A DNA stretch of 64,000 bases from Forficula auricularia (Eukaryota; Arthropoda; Insecta; Dermaptera; Forficulidae). Position 1 is the first letter of the stretch. Every line of letters starts with the position of its first letter. A program made the position numbers and the translations under genes. The stretch lies in NCBI GenBank assembly GCA_024734495.1, contig JALMQS010000405.1, positions 62,001 to 126,000 of the forward strand. Reading direction: 5' to 3'. The notes under the pieces were generated by a model. That model had not been told where the DNA came from, made no database searches, and worked only from the letters and a program-made list of their open reading frames with translations. This document shows, one piece after another, positions 31,130-41,264 of this stretch.

Positions 31130-32033
31130 TCTATATATATATAAAATTAAGGTTTTGTCTGTACATTGCTCCAAATCACGCCAAATTTTGGTTGCACACG
31201 TTTCAAGCAAGGTTATTAACTAAAACACCCTAAAAATTCCTGTCTGTCTGTCTGTATGTTTCCGTGGTTTCCGCGAAAAGTTGCTCACGATTCACGTCAA
31301 AACGGCTGAAGGGATTATTATGAAATTTCATATTTGGGACAGATGTCTTCTAACTTACGTTTTTAGCTATATAACGTTTTGATATTTTGACCCCAAAAGG
31401 GGTTTGGGGGGGGGGGAGCGCACGAATGAAAATTATCAAATAACTCCTAAACTATTAACTCTACGGCAAATTTTATTATGACCAAAGTTGTAGGGGATGT
31501 GATTTCTGACAACTTTTGTTAAAAAAAATTCCCCCAAAAAACCACCCAAATAAAGGGGGGGGGGTCAAAATATGAAAATTCATGTCCAAACTCAACCAAA
31601 TTTTGTATACATAATCTGTGGGTCACTAGAAGGCTAGAAATGCAAAAACTAACCGGCCAAAACGGGGGGGGGGGGGGTTAAAAAATGAAAATTCTTACCC
31701 TTATGGCCAACTTAACCAAATTTTGTATATATAATCTGTGGGTCACTAGAAGGCTAGAAATGCAAAAACTGGGTGCGGGGGTGGGGTGGAATGTAGTAGG
31801 GGGTGGTTCGTGTATGGGGTGCGGTGGTACGAGGGTCCGGGGGTGGTGGTGCAGGGTGGAGTGGGGGGTTCAGATGAGGGTCCAGAGGCGTAGTGGGTGG
31901 TGCGGGGTGGGGTGGGAGTTCAGGGTGGGGTGTGTGGGGGCGGGGTTGGGAACGAGTGGGGGTGCTGGGTGGGTTTCGGGGGGTGGGATTGGGGTATGAG
32001 GGCGGGGTTCGTGCCCCTGGCTAACAAGAGGGC
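31130..32033 (+). mobile_element. Hel-2 Helitron, 3'-truncated
   Basis: 5' TCTATATATATATAAAATTA, then the same body as 33945-34975 (GAAAAGTTGCTCACGATTCA; CAACCAAATTTTGTATA units; G-rich block 31765-32020). It stops at GCTAACAAGAGGGCC, where a mariner fragment begins. Confidence 0.7.
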
Positions 32034-32423
32034 CAATCATTCAATTCGGACCAATACTGTCAACAACTGACCAGATTGAAGAAGGGGATCGACGAGAAGC
32101 GGCCAGAATTGGCCAATATGAAGGGTGTTGTGTTCTCTCAAGTGGACGCCAGGCCGCACACATCGTTAACGACGCGCCAGAAGCTCCGAGGGCTTGAATG
32201 GGAGGTTGTATCGCACCCACCGTATAGCCCAGACCTGACACCAAGCGATTATCACCTTTTCAAGCATTTGTAAAATTTTCTTGCCTCTAGAGAGGCTTGT
32301 GATAATGAGCTGGTCAAGTTTTTCACCAATAGGGACGAGGACTTCTTCAACCGCGGAATTTTGAGATTGCCTTCAAAAAGGACACAAGTTATCGAACAAA
32401 ACGGCGTATATTTGATCTAAATC
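32034..32423 (+). pseudogene. Mariner transposase C-terminal fragment
   Basis: From 32049: DQYCQQLTRLKKGIDEKRPE, then VVFSQVDARPHTSL, WEVVSHPPYSPDLTPSDYH, LFKHL-stop-NFLASRE, and RGILRLPSKRTQVIEQNG ending at a stop at 32420-32423. This is the carboxy half of a mauritiana-like mariner DDD transposase. The third aspartate (YSPDL) is present. The second catalytic site, normally HQDNARPH, reads SQVDARPH, and a CAA-to-TAA type nonsense codon sits at 32272. The N-terminal half is missing, replaced by Helitron sequence. Inactive. Confidence 0.85.
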
Positions 32424-32849
32424 GGAAAATCCTAACTTTGTTAATTTTATCGTCGATGAAGATGGATATCTATAAATCCAAGAGTTTTATCAGAAAAGTG
32501 TTCCAGGTAAACGTTCAAGTCAAGAAAATTTACTAGAGAATGAGACAAAAATCAAGTTTCTAGGATGAGTGGTTTTTTGCAAAAAACTGCAAATTTCAAC
32601 CTCATTGCGGCACGGGTTACCATTATCAAATTAAGATGAAACTTTGTTTAAATTGTAGCAAATATAATCTAGTTTAAAAATGTCTAGAGTGGTCTTTGTT
32701 GAAAACGTGCTCCTTCATGGTCAAAATGAAGAAAAATCGAAAAAAGTACGAGTTTTAGGGATATTCAAAAGTGACCGGGGGGCTGTTTTTTGAGAGGTGT
32801 TTGTGAGGTGGGGGTCCAGGGGTCGTCATGGTTACTAATTTAAATGAAA
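32424..32849. other. Diverged repeat
   Basis: GTTTCTAGGATGAGTGGTTTT and CTTCAACCTCATTG-type blocks recur in weaker form at 62090-62240. No coding region. Confidence 0.4.
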
Positions 32850-32983
32850 TCTATATATACAAAATTAAGGTTTTGTTCTATACATTGGGGTGGTTGGGGG
32901 TGCTGAGTGGGCTTCAGGGTGGGAGTCCAGGGGGCGAGTCTCCTGGCTAGCAAGAGGGCCGCCGAAGGCGGGCCTTGCAGCTA
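32850..32983 (+). mobile_element. Minimal Hel-2 (134 bp, both ends only)
   Basis: Starts TCTATATATACAAAATTAAG and ends with the hairpin GGGCCGCCGAAGGCGGGCC and TTGCAGCTA. The interior is almost entirely deleted. The last G of CTAG is missing or changed. Confidence 0.65.
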
Positions 32984-33027
32984 TATTCAATAAAATCAAT
33001 TGGAGTTATACAATTATGAATACTAAC

Positions 33028-33217
33028 CAGTATTTCTATTATTGTAGGGCAAACGATTTCGATTTTCTTTGATTCGCTGCCTGTACTCTCGCATGCGTTG
33101 AGCAGCGCTTTTTCTCGGTACTAATCCACGTGGTCGACCCAATCTCGGTTTCTCTTCTTCTTGGCTATAACCTTGGATATAATCCTTAACTTGTTTCCTG
33201 CTTGATGCGTTATCCAT
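33028..33217 (-). CDS. Start exon, basic REYR-type protein
   Basis: ATG at 33217; 63 codons plus one base, ending in a donor (ACTG/GTTAGT). It encodes MDNASSRKQVKDYIQG, a basic stretch GRPRGLVPRKSAAQRMREYR and QRIKENRNR. The A.RMREYR.R pattern also occurs in the exons at 38594-38750 and 42712-43182 and is typical of small basic arthropod proteins. The single leftover G (phase 1) fits the CT entry of exon 30651-30709. The acidic-to-basic layout suggests nucleic-acid binding; that is inference. Confidence 0.55.
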
Positions 33218-33860
33218 TCTCGAATTTCACTCAAATATATTTTAGAAAATTTTTGGATAAAATTCAAGGTTATAATTTTCGAATAGGTTATGAATTATTT
33301 ACCAATAAATAACAATGAACAATAATTGAAAATAAATATATATGTTTACATTGTAATTGTATAATAACTGTATATAAACTATTTATTAAAATACACTTTG
33401 TATAGTTCTTTTTGTGTGACACTTGACAATATTATTGAATTATTTTTTTATAAAATCATATAATTATTTATATTTAAAAATCTATAAGTAGGTAGGCAAA
33501 ACTATTGAATAATATAAAATCTTGTCACATTGGCAAACACGTCGAAATATTAACATTGAGGTTTTCTATATATACATATATGTATAATTAAAACAGCTGG
33601 AGTTGTCAGAATTTCACGCATGCGCCAACACACTTACTTCCTTTCTCGGACTCAAGGTGTCTCTTATTTCCCCTCTACTGAGTCATTTCCCCTTTATTGA
33701 AACAAAAAATTCAAATAGATAATTTTTGTATTTTTACCCTTCTGGGAGCCCACAGATAATGTATAGTCGACTGCGGGAGGATGCCCTAGTATTTTAACTT
33801 TATTTTATATAAAATAGCACATTGGTTTTATTTTTAACTAACCATTTTATTAACAATATA
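33218..33860. promoter_or_regulatory. Upstream region of the 33-kb start exon
   Basis: No coding region. It is the probable promoter side of the minus-strand exon at 33217. CGCATGCGCC at about 33617 is a small GC-rich palindrome of the NRF-1-like type (inference). Confidence 0.3.
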
Positions 33861-33944
33861 TGTACTTTTGTAATTAATAATAAGCTGACATGTTCTGATG
33901 TGGCCATCCACTTGACATTACCATACAACCTGGCTACTCACTTA
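33861..33944 (+). repeat. rpt-K, left part
   Basis: AATAAGCTGACATGTTCTGA to CTACTCACTTA. It continues after the Helitron at 34976. The uninterrupted sequence is at 37073-37170. Confidence 0.7.
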
Positions 33945-34975
33945 TCTATATATATAAAATTAAGGATTTGTCTGTACATTGCTCCAAATCACGCCAAATT
34001 TTGATTGCACACGTTTCAAGCAAAGTTATGAACGAAAACACCCTCAACAAAATTCCTGTATGTCTGTCTGTCTGTTTCAGTGGTTTTCGCGAAAAGTTGC
34101 TCACGATTCACGTCAAAACGGCTGAAGGGATTAATATGAAATTTCATATTTACATCAGATGTCTTCTAACTTACGTTTTTAGCTATATAACGTTTTGATA
34201 TTTTGACCCCAGAAGGGGGTTGGGGGGGGCGCACGAATGAAAATTAAACTATTAGCCCTACGACAAATTTTATGATAAACAAAGTTGTGAGATGTGATTT
34301 CTGACAACTTTTGTTTAAAAAAATTTCCCCCAAAAACCACCCAAAAAGGGGGGGGGTGAAAAAAATGTAAATTCTTGTCCTTGGAGCAAACTCAACCAAA
34401 TTTTATATACATAATCTCTGGGCCTCTAGAGAGCTAGAAATGCAAAAACTAACCTCCCTAAAATGGGGAGGAGGGTCAAAAAATGAAAATTCTTTCTCTT
34501 GGACCAAACTCAACCAAATTTTGTATACATAATCTGTGGGTCACTAGAAGGCTATAAATGCAAAAACTGGGTGCGGAGGGTGGGTGTGAGGTGGAATTGA
34601 GTGGGGATGGGTTAGGGTATGGGTTGCGCGGAGTGGAATGGGGGTGGGGTGAGGGAGTGAGGCGAAGGAGAGTGGGGGTGCAGGGGGTGGTGCGGGATGG
34701 AGTCCAGGGGGCTAGGCGGGGGTGTGGTGCGCAGGGTTGGAGGGCACGTTGCGGGGTCCGGATGGTGGTGTGGGGGCTGGGGTTGGGCACGGGTGCATGG
34801 TGCGGAGGGTGAGGGTGCTGCAGGGGCTTCGGGGGATGAGGGTTGTGTTCGTGGTTGGGTGCGGGGGTGCAGTGTGGGGGCGGGGGTGCTGGGTGGGGTT
34901 CGGGGGGTGGCTGGGGGTCCAGGGGGCGTGCTCCCCGGGTAGGAAGGGGCCGCCGAAGGCGGGCCTTGCAGCTAG
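33945..34975 (+). mobile_element. Complete non-autonomous Helitron (Hel-2)
   Basis: 5' TCTATATATATAAAATTAAG. 3' hairpin GGCCGCC/GGCGGGCC (34947-34965), ending TTGCAGCTAG. It is inserted between A (33944) and T (34976) without target duplication. The paralogous empty site CACTTATATTTAATATTTAA (37130 region) proves both boundaries. There is no Rep/helicase ORF. 34565-34940 is extremely G-rich. Long frames in that part are compositional artefacts. Confidence 0.9.
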
Positions 34976-35465
34976 TATTTGATATTTAATAAAATTATGT
35001 ATAATCATATAGGGGAGAGGGGTTAGATTCTTCATTTTTAGACTCCTGGGGGCCCACTGATTATGTATACAAAATTTGGTTGAGTTTGCTCAAATGGCCT
35101 AGATTTTTAATTTTTAACCCCCCCCACCTTAGCTTTGGGTCGATATGCACCAAAATCTAATCAGCTCTTAATCTCAATGCACGAAAACTACGTGTGAAAT
35201 TTAGTTTCGATATTCCCACTAGTTTTTGAGCTAGCTCGTCCACAAAATTTGGTAACGCACTTACTAACTAACATACATTTTGACAAAACAACTAATATCT
35301 CGTTTAATATAATTTTTTCGATGTTGTTAACTCTTTTGGGCTTTTTTGTAAGCCAATAGTTACAGCCGTTTTTGAGATATTTCGAAAAAAGAAAGAAAAA
35401 CCCACTTTTTCCATGCACGATTACAATACTTGACCATACCCTGTAAATTACAGGTAAAGTTAAAA
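34976..35465. repeat. rpt-K, right part
   Basis: TATTTGATATTTAATAAAAT, then CAAAATTTGGTTGAGTTTGC, CTAGTTTTTGAGCTAGCTCG and CATGCACGATTACAATACTT. It has the same order as 37135-37680. Confidence 0.65.
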
Positions 35466-35654
35466 AATAAGTTTCGCTTTGAAAAACAATTTTTTATCTA
35501 AAAAAAAAAAAAAAAAAATTGTAAACGTTTCCATTTCGGCATCTTACCCCAATCTTTTTGTCGCTTTCGATAATCTCTACAACTTTCCGTATATATTGAA
35601 GGAGACAATAAAAGAGTGTGTCTTCTGCTGGAATTATAAATTTTATTTATTTAT

Positions 35655-35703
35655 AACGAGACTATAGTTTTCGAGGGCTTTGTCCTCTTCATCAGATCTA
35701 TTA
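35655..35703 (-). ncRNA. Hammerhead-like ribozyme motif (PLE-B, left arm)
   Basis: Minus strand: CTGATGA, a GAGG/CCCTC stem, GAAAACTATAGTC. It has one extra A in the GAAA box compared with the other arm. Confidence 0.5.
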
Positions 35704-35783
35704 CAATGTAATTCACAGGAATTAATTTATGAATGAAAGGTTAACATCTTTCATTCATAAATTAATTCCTGTGAATACATTGT

Positions 35784-35830
35784 AATAGACTGATGAAGAG
35801 TGGCAAAAGCCCTCGAAACTATAGTTCGTG
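35784..35830 (+). ncRNA. Hammerhead-like ribozyme motif (PLE-B, right arm)
   Basis: TAGA-CTGATGA (35790-35796), stem GAG..GGC/GCCCTC, GAAACTATAGTT. Same layout as PLE-A. Confidence 0.55.
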
Positions 35831-36005
35831 TTATAAATAAATAAAATTTATAATTCCAGCAGAAGGCACACTCTTTATTGTCTCCTTCAATATATAAAAA
35901 TTCTGCTACTCTCGGCAAAAACTTTCAATTTTCCGATTTGATTTAACCATCTCGAAATCTAAAATAAATAAAAAAAATCATATATTAGAAACTTTCAAAT
36001 TAAAA

Positions 36006-36330
36006 AAAACAAAAAAATCTACTCGAGCAAAAATTGTTTATATATTTGTTTGTATCATAGTTCTATTTTGAAAACGGCTCTACCGATTTTGATGAAACCA
36101 ACTCTATTAACAAGTTTTGAGGATGAGAAAGCGATCTGGCTAGGTCTGGACCTCGACAAATTTTATCTTAATTGATCTTTTCTTAATTAAAGTAATTATT
36201 TATAGATGAAAATCTCAATAAAAAAGTTTGTTTACATTTTTTTCAATTATCTTTTATTTATTAATTGGTTTTTCAATTTTAAAACCCACTAATAGGTTAT
36301 AGCACATATTAATATATATATATATTAAAA
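36006..36330 (+). mobile_element. HLE-1 copy interrupted by SINEs
   Basis: CTACTCGAGCAAAAATTG, the CGGCTCTACCGATTTTGATG block, and CCCACTAATAGGTTATAGC. The expected continuation is displaced by the SINE array at 36349. Confidence 0.6.
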
Positions 36331-36348
36331 TTAAACAATTTAATTGAT

Positions 36349-37020
36349 GAATGAGAGAAGGGATAGATCCAATCGATTTGATTGGGGAATAATGGAATTA
36401 AAATAATTATCGGAAAAGAGGTTTTTTTATCTAATTAGATTTTTCCTCTTATTAAAAACAAGGACTAAAGATAAATAAGGACACTCGATGGTGGAGAAGT
36501 TATCTCCGAAATCGAAGCAAAATACAATGTATACATTATTAATGTAAAATAATTGGTTTAATAAAATTTATAAAAAAAAAAAAAAAAAAACAATTTAATT
36601 GATGTGATGATGAATGGATGAGGAATGAAACCAATCGACTTGATTGGGGAATAATGGAATTGAAATAATTATCGGAAAAGAGGTTTTTTTATCTAATTAG
36701 ATTTTTCCTCTTATTAAAAACAAGGACTAAAGATGAATAAGGACACTCGATGGTGGAGAAGTAATCTCTGGAATCGAAGCAAAAATACAATGTATACATT
36801 AATTAATGTAAAATAATTGGTTTAATAAAATTTATAAAAAAAAAAAAAAAATTTAATTGATTAAAATTTCTCTTATTAAAAAACACTTACTAAAAATATT
36901 ATCGCAAGCTAGAAGATCAAGTACAGTCGATGGTGGGGAAGTAATCTCCGAAATCGAAGCCTTAAATACAATGTATACATTATTTCATGTAAAAAATTGC
37001 TTGAATAAAATTATTATTTA
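36349..37020 (+). mobile_element. Tandem poly(A)-tailed SINE array (three copies)
   Basis: Two full ~245-bp units and one shortened unit share GATTGGGGAATAATGGAATT, GGACACTCGATGGTGGAGAA and TAATAAAATTTATA plus an A tail. AATTTAATTGAT precedes, separates and follows them (36337, 36592, 36850 and, less exactly, 37028). Confidence 0.8.
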
Positions 37021-37069
37021 GTATTTATTTAATTGATTAAAAAAACTCGACAAATTGTTATTTAATCAA

Positions 37070-37890
37070 AATAAGCTGACGTGTTCTGATGTGGCCATCC
37101 ACTTGACTTTACAATACAACCTGTCCCCTCACTTATATTTAATATTTAATAAAATTATTTATAATCATGTAGGGGGGGGGTTAGATTTTTGCATTATTAA
37201 ATTACTGTGTGCTCACTGATTATGTATACAAAATTTGGTTGAGGTTGGAACAAGAGCCTATATTTTTAATTTTTAACCCCCCTGCACCCTCCCCAATTTT
37301 GGGTCGATATGCACCAAAATCTAATCAGCTCATAATCACAATGGATATTTCGAACTACGTGTGTAATTTGGTTTCAATATTCCCACTAGTTTTTGAGCTA
37401 GCTCGTCCACAAAAATTTGGTAACGCACACACTAACGGACACCCAACCAGACAACCGGACAGACTAACTAACTAATATACATTTTGACAAAACAATCATT
37501 ATCTCGAAAAATATAATCCTTTCGATGTTCACTTATTAGAGCTTTTTGTAGAGCGAAATGCCATGGTTTCGCTCAATTTTTTTAATCAAAATAGTTTCAG
37601 CGGTTTTTGAGTCATTTAAAAAAAAAAACACTTTTTTCATGCACGATTACAATACTTGACCATACCCTGTATGGAAAAGTAAAAAGTGGTTTTTTCCTTC
37701 TTTTTTTCAAAATATCTCAAAAACGGCTTAAACTATTTTGGTTACAAAAATTGAGCAAAACCATGGCATTTCCGTCTACAAAAAGCTCTAATAAGTAAAC
37801 TTTGAAAAAATTATATTTTTTCGAGATAATAACTGTTTTGTCAAAATGTCTGTTAGTATTTTAACATAGTTATTCTGTTAGTCTGTGTGT
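37070..37890. repeat. rpt-K copies
   Basis: AATAAGCTGACGTGTTCTGA to the GTTACC block at 37890. It contains the Helitron empty site at 37130-37160, two GATTACAATACTTGACCATA junctions, and TCTGTTAGTCTGTG. Confidence 0.65.
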
Positions 37891-37891
37891 T

Positions 37892-38280
37892 ACCACGCAG
37901 GTTGGGGCCTCCACTAACAAGAAATATTTACATAGTCGGGTGAATTTAATTATAGGAGTATTTACATAATTATAGAAACATTTACATATATTTACAAAAA
38001 AAAAAATTCTTTTTTTCTTTCTATATAAAATTTCTAGCGAATGGCGATTTCCCTATAAGTTCTCCTGTTGAAGCTGTAAAAATTCATCAAAGAACCCCTC
38101 ATCGCCCTGAAGGTCATATCGCATAAAGTTCTCTGGTAAATTCCCAGGGCGACAAGAGGAGGCACCGCTTTATGCCACCACACTCCCTTCCACGAGAGTG
38201 TGATGGCTTCGACTCTCACAGAACCCGAGCTCACCCCAAATCTTGCCGCAAAGTTGCTCACCAGACTGCAGTTGCCCTAA
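37892..38280 (-). pseudogene. R2-like LINE, 3' fragment
   Basis: The minus strand encodes FAARFGVSSGSVRVEAITLS, WKGVWWHKAVPPLVALGI and GSLMNFYSFNRRTYREI before a stop at 38034, then a 3' UTR ending GGAGGCCCCAACCTGCGTGG. It is almost identical to the end of the copy at 55396-56126. It ends on the right exactly where rpt-K resumes with GAGCTGATTAGATTTTGG. Confidence 0.7.
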
Positions 38281-38593
38281 GAGCTGATTAGATTTTGGTG
38301 CATATCGACCCAAAATTAAGGGAGGGGTGGTTAAAATTTTACAAGTAAGTAACAATTGAAAATAAAATAAATAAAAAAAAAAAAAAAAAACAGTATTTTT
38401 TAAACTCGATATCTCGAAAACTAAGCAAAATCTCGAAAAATGGTATTCTTCATTTTCGTCATATTTTGGTGAGTGCCATAAGAATCCATCGTCAGATCGC
38501 GGCGCCACAGTTTCCGTAGAATTGCCGTAAATTCATATTTTTTTTTTTAATAATATTGAATTAATATTAAAATAATTACAAAATGAGACTTAC

Positions 38594-38750
38594 CAGAATC
38601 AGTATCTAGAAACAATAATGACTTTCTTAATGCCTTTTGACGTATACGAAAATTGTTTGCACGTTTTGGTGAACTAACAGTCTTGTTTTTTCCCGCCTCT
38701 TTTTGTCTTCTGCGATACTCGCGACAAATCTCAGCGTTCGTTTTTGGCAT
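38594..38750 (-). CDS. Start exon, REYR-type protein (second)
   Basis: ATG at 38750; 52 codons plus one base, then a strong donor (TCTG/GTAAGT). It encodes MPKTNAEICREYRRRQKEAG, NNFRIRQKALRKSL and FLDTDS. MPK...A...REYRRR is the same type of opening as the exons at 33028 and 43182, and the phase (1) is the same as 33028-33217. No partner exon 2 was found between 33.2 and 38.5 kb, so it may splice to 30651-30709, be an alternative first exon, or be orphaned. Role unknown; basic and likely nuclear. Confidence 0.55.
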
Positions 38751-39204
38751 TATCTCAAAGGACGTAACAAACACCAGAGAGTATACAAACACTAGAAATA
38801 ATCATCCATATAGCCGTGAAACAAGCTGCTAGCAAACTGAAGATGGAACCGGCACAGGGTTAATTGACAACTTGTATATGCCCTTAGATTAAAAGTAATT
38901 CGATAATTATAGTCAGGGAAGCTATGCAATTAATATGATTTACATCATTTGTTGACATTTACTAATTAATATTTATTTTTGATCTTGAAATTGTGTTGTT
39001 TATGACATTGTAGAATTTATTTCTATCTTCGCATGATAGCCAGTGTTGCCAACTATTGAATTTATAAATCCACTAGTTCGGTCTTCCAAATAAGCTAGAA
39101 TCCGCCAGATTGCCGATCCTAGAGCCATTTTTTTTTTTAGTTTTAAGAGGATGTTTTATTAGCCAGAAAAAAATATATATACAATTTATTACAAAGTTAC
39201 TTCT
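38751..39204. other. Upstream region with shared block
   Basis: 39043-39122, read on the minus strand, repeats the 1270-1362 block (GGAAGACCG, GGCAACACTGG). It lies upstream of the 38750 start exon, so it may be a promoter-associated element or a short transposon. No ORF. Confidence 0.4.
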
Positions 39205-39470
39205 AACCAGACGCGGATCCAGACCTCTGGTTTGGAGGGGGGGGGCGGTCACCGGTATATAAGATCTACTTTTGATCTTGGAAGTGTGTCGCGGTCGAAT
39301 TGTCCAGAACAAGCGGGGGGGGGGTCAGAGACGCCCCCCCCCCCCCACATAGAACTTTTTCTTCAATTTTAAAATTTAATGTTATAAAAAAATTAAATAA
39401 AAAATGTTGATCTCCAATGCTTTGGGGGGGGGGGCGCCCCCACGCCCACCCCCCTGGATCCGCGCATGCT
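39205..39470. mobile_element. MITE-like repeat with GCGGATCCAG ends
   Basis: GCGGATCCAG at 39211 and CTGGATCCGCGC at 39457-39468 with G/C runs inside. Best-preserved member of the 453-780 family. Confidence 0.65.
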
Positions 39471-39845
39471 TCTAACAATCCAAAAGAAGTATAGTTTCTT
39501 AAATTTAATACAATGAAAAAAGAAAAGGGCCATTTTAAATGGATCCCAGTAGATTTTTTTTTTACATAATATAATTTTTTTTTTTAATTTTAATTTTACA
39601 ATAAGTTTTTGTTTTTTTTTTGTAATTTTTATTTACATTTGTATAATTAAATTTTTTAAATTTTTGCACGGGAAAAGGCTTTGAAAAATCCGGCCATACA
39701 GTTTATTGTTGTTCCAAGGAGGTTAATATATAGAATTATTTATTACAATTTTTTCTTAATTTATACTTTACAATTTAGATTACATAATTTATCAAGTTAA
39801 TCAAGTATAAGCAGAAGAATTTAAGGTTATAAAAAGATTGAATTA
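39471..39845. other. AT-rich, no gene seen
   Basis: Poly(T)-rich sequence between a MITE and a LINE fragment. It may include the LINE 3' UTR. Confidence 0.4.
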
Positions 39846-40415
39846 TTATTGATAATTTTCAATCCACCAGTATTTTTTTATATTTTTCCTTTCAGTCTTG
39901 TCTTTTTCAGAGATGGCTCTATTAAATCTATATATTCTATACGGGTCCAAACCATCTAGGTGGGCGTCGTATTCTATACTTTTATTGTTTTTTCTCCTAA
40001 ACACATGATAGATGATGGGGATCCCGTTTTCATCTTGTATATATCCTTTATTATCCAAAAATAAAAAAGCTTCGGGTGGGATAAATCCGGTCGATTTTGT
40101 TATTTCAAAATATTGATCGTTCGGGTAGAGTGATCCGAATATTAGACTGTTTTCGAAAACATTTGCAACTTGGCAGTAGTGGTTTCTTATTAATTTTAGC
40201 ATAAAGCAGTCTATTCTATTAATTTTGGCTAAGTTATAAATTTTTTCATTACTGATGTAATGTTGGAAGTTCGAATGTGTAGATCTATGTTTGCCTAAGC
40301 ATGATCTTAGGCATTTTCTTTCGAAGACTCGGATTTGTTCCATGCCCGATGCACTTTGAGTGAACCAAATTTTGCAGCCATAAGTTATTATTGGTCTGAC
40401 CACCAAACGGTATAT
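39846..40415 (-). pseudogene. Non-LTR retrotransposon reverse transcriptase C-terminus
   Basis: The minus strand from about 40415 reads LVVRPIITYGCKIWF, MEQIRVFERKCLRSCLG, SNEKIYNLAKINRIDCF and IPIIYHVFRRKN before a stop at 39846. LxRPIITYG...IW with ERKCLR is the usual end of jockey/I-group LINE polyproteins. It is open for about 190 codons but lacks the catalytic YADD part, so it is a 5'-truncated copy. The reading frame further upstream is HLE-1 sequence, not LINE. Confidence 0.75.
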
Positions 40416-40419
40416 TTGT

Positions 40420-41264
40420 TTACTCGTACACCAATTTGCCCACATTCGTTCATATTGATAAACATTATAAAAAAATAAATAGGAAAATAATAATAAAAAA
40501 AAATAATCGTATAGTATCTGAAATAAAAACATAAAATTAAATAAGATTTGTTTTCAAGTTATATAAAAAAAAGCCACTTCAACCACTTTATTTGTAAACA
40601 CACCTGAAATAAAATATATAGACACGCCCTCTGCTACTCTCCACACAAAGTGAAGTGAGGCCAACATCGCCTACAGATGACGTCACGTTCTCGCATAAAT
40701 ATTTTGGTAATATTAATTTAATATTAATTTGCGATTATTGGAATCCAAAATAAATAATCTAAACTACGATAAATTTATCTCAATGTATAATAATTCCTAT
40801 AGTGGCCATGCTATTTCAGGGTGTTCCTACCTATAGATGACGTCACTTTCTCTAGATGTTGGCCTCACCAAATCGACACCAGGGCGTGTCTATATATTTC
40901 ATTTAGACACCTGTTAATTAAAAACAAACAAAAAATTCCTAATTTTAATATAATATATTGATATTTGCTATAACCCATTAGTGGGTTTTAAAATTGAAAA
41001 TCCAATTAATAAATAAAAGATAATTGAAAAAAATGTAAACAAACTTTTTTTATTGAGATTTTCATCTATAAATAATTACTTTAATTAAGAAAAGATCAAT
41101 TAAGATGAAATTTGTAGAGGTCCAGACCTAGCCAGATCGCTTTCTCATCCTCAAATAATTGTTAATAGAATTTGTTTCATCGGTAGAGCCGTTTTCGAAA
41201 TAGAACAAAGATATAAATATATATGTATATATACAAACAATTTTTGCTCGTTTAATAAGAGTAG
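40420..41264 (-). mobile_element. HLE-1 copy with nested MITE
   Basis: 5' end (minus) TCTACTCTTATTAAACGAGC at 41264. The body is shared with 9457-10706. It is interrupted by the MITE at 40612-40899. Its 5' end directly touches the 3' end of the next HLE-1 copy at 41265. Confidence 0.65.
40612..40899. mobile_element. MITE with AAATATATAGACACGCCCT ends
   Basis: Perfect 19-bp terminal inverted repeats (40612-40630, 40881-40899) and a subterminal inverted pair (TGAGGCCAACATC, GATGTTGGCCTCA). The element is absent from the homologous position of other HLE-1 copies (e.g. 9850-9870). Confidence 0.75.

Larger units (their letters stand above)
35585..35905. mobile_element. Penelope-like palindrome (PLE-B)
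   Basis: Arms 35591-35738 and 35747-35897 are inverted copies (TATATTGAAGGAGACAATAA at the outer ends). The arms meet with almost no spacer at GAAAGGTTAACATCTTTC. Each has a hammerhead-like motif. Confidence 0.75.

Noticed and set aside
31685..31999. ORFs of about 100 codons in G-rich tracts (also 34476-35035, 56521-56992, 9432-9746)
   Set aside because: Composition-driven glycine/proline frames open on several frames and both strands within Helitron 3' modules. No domain and no conserved start.
39846..40532. 228-codon ORF as a full host gene
   Set aside because: The first ~38 codons are HLE-1 sequence and the rest is a LINE reverse transcriptase tail.
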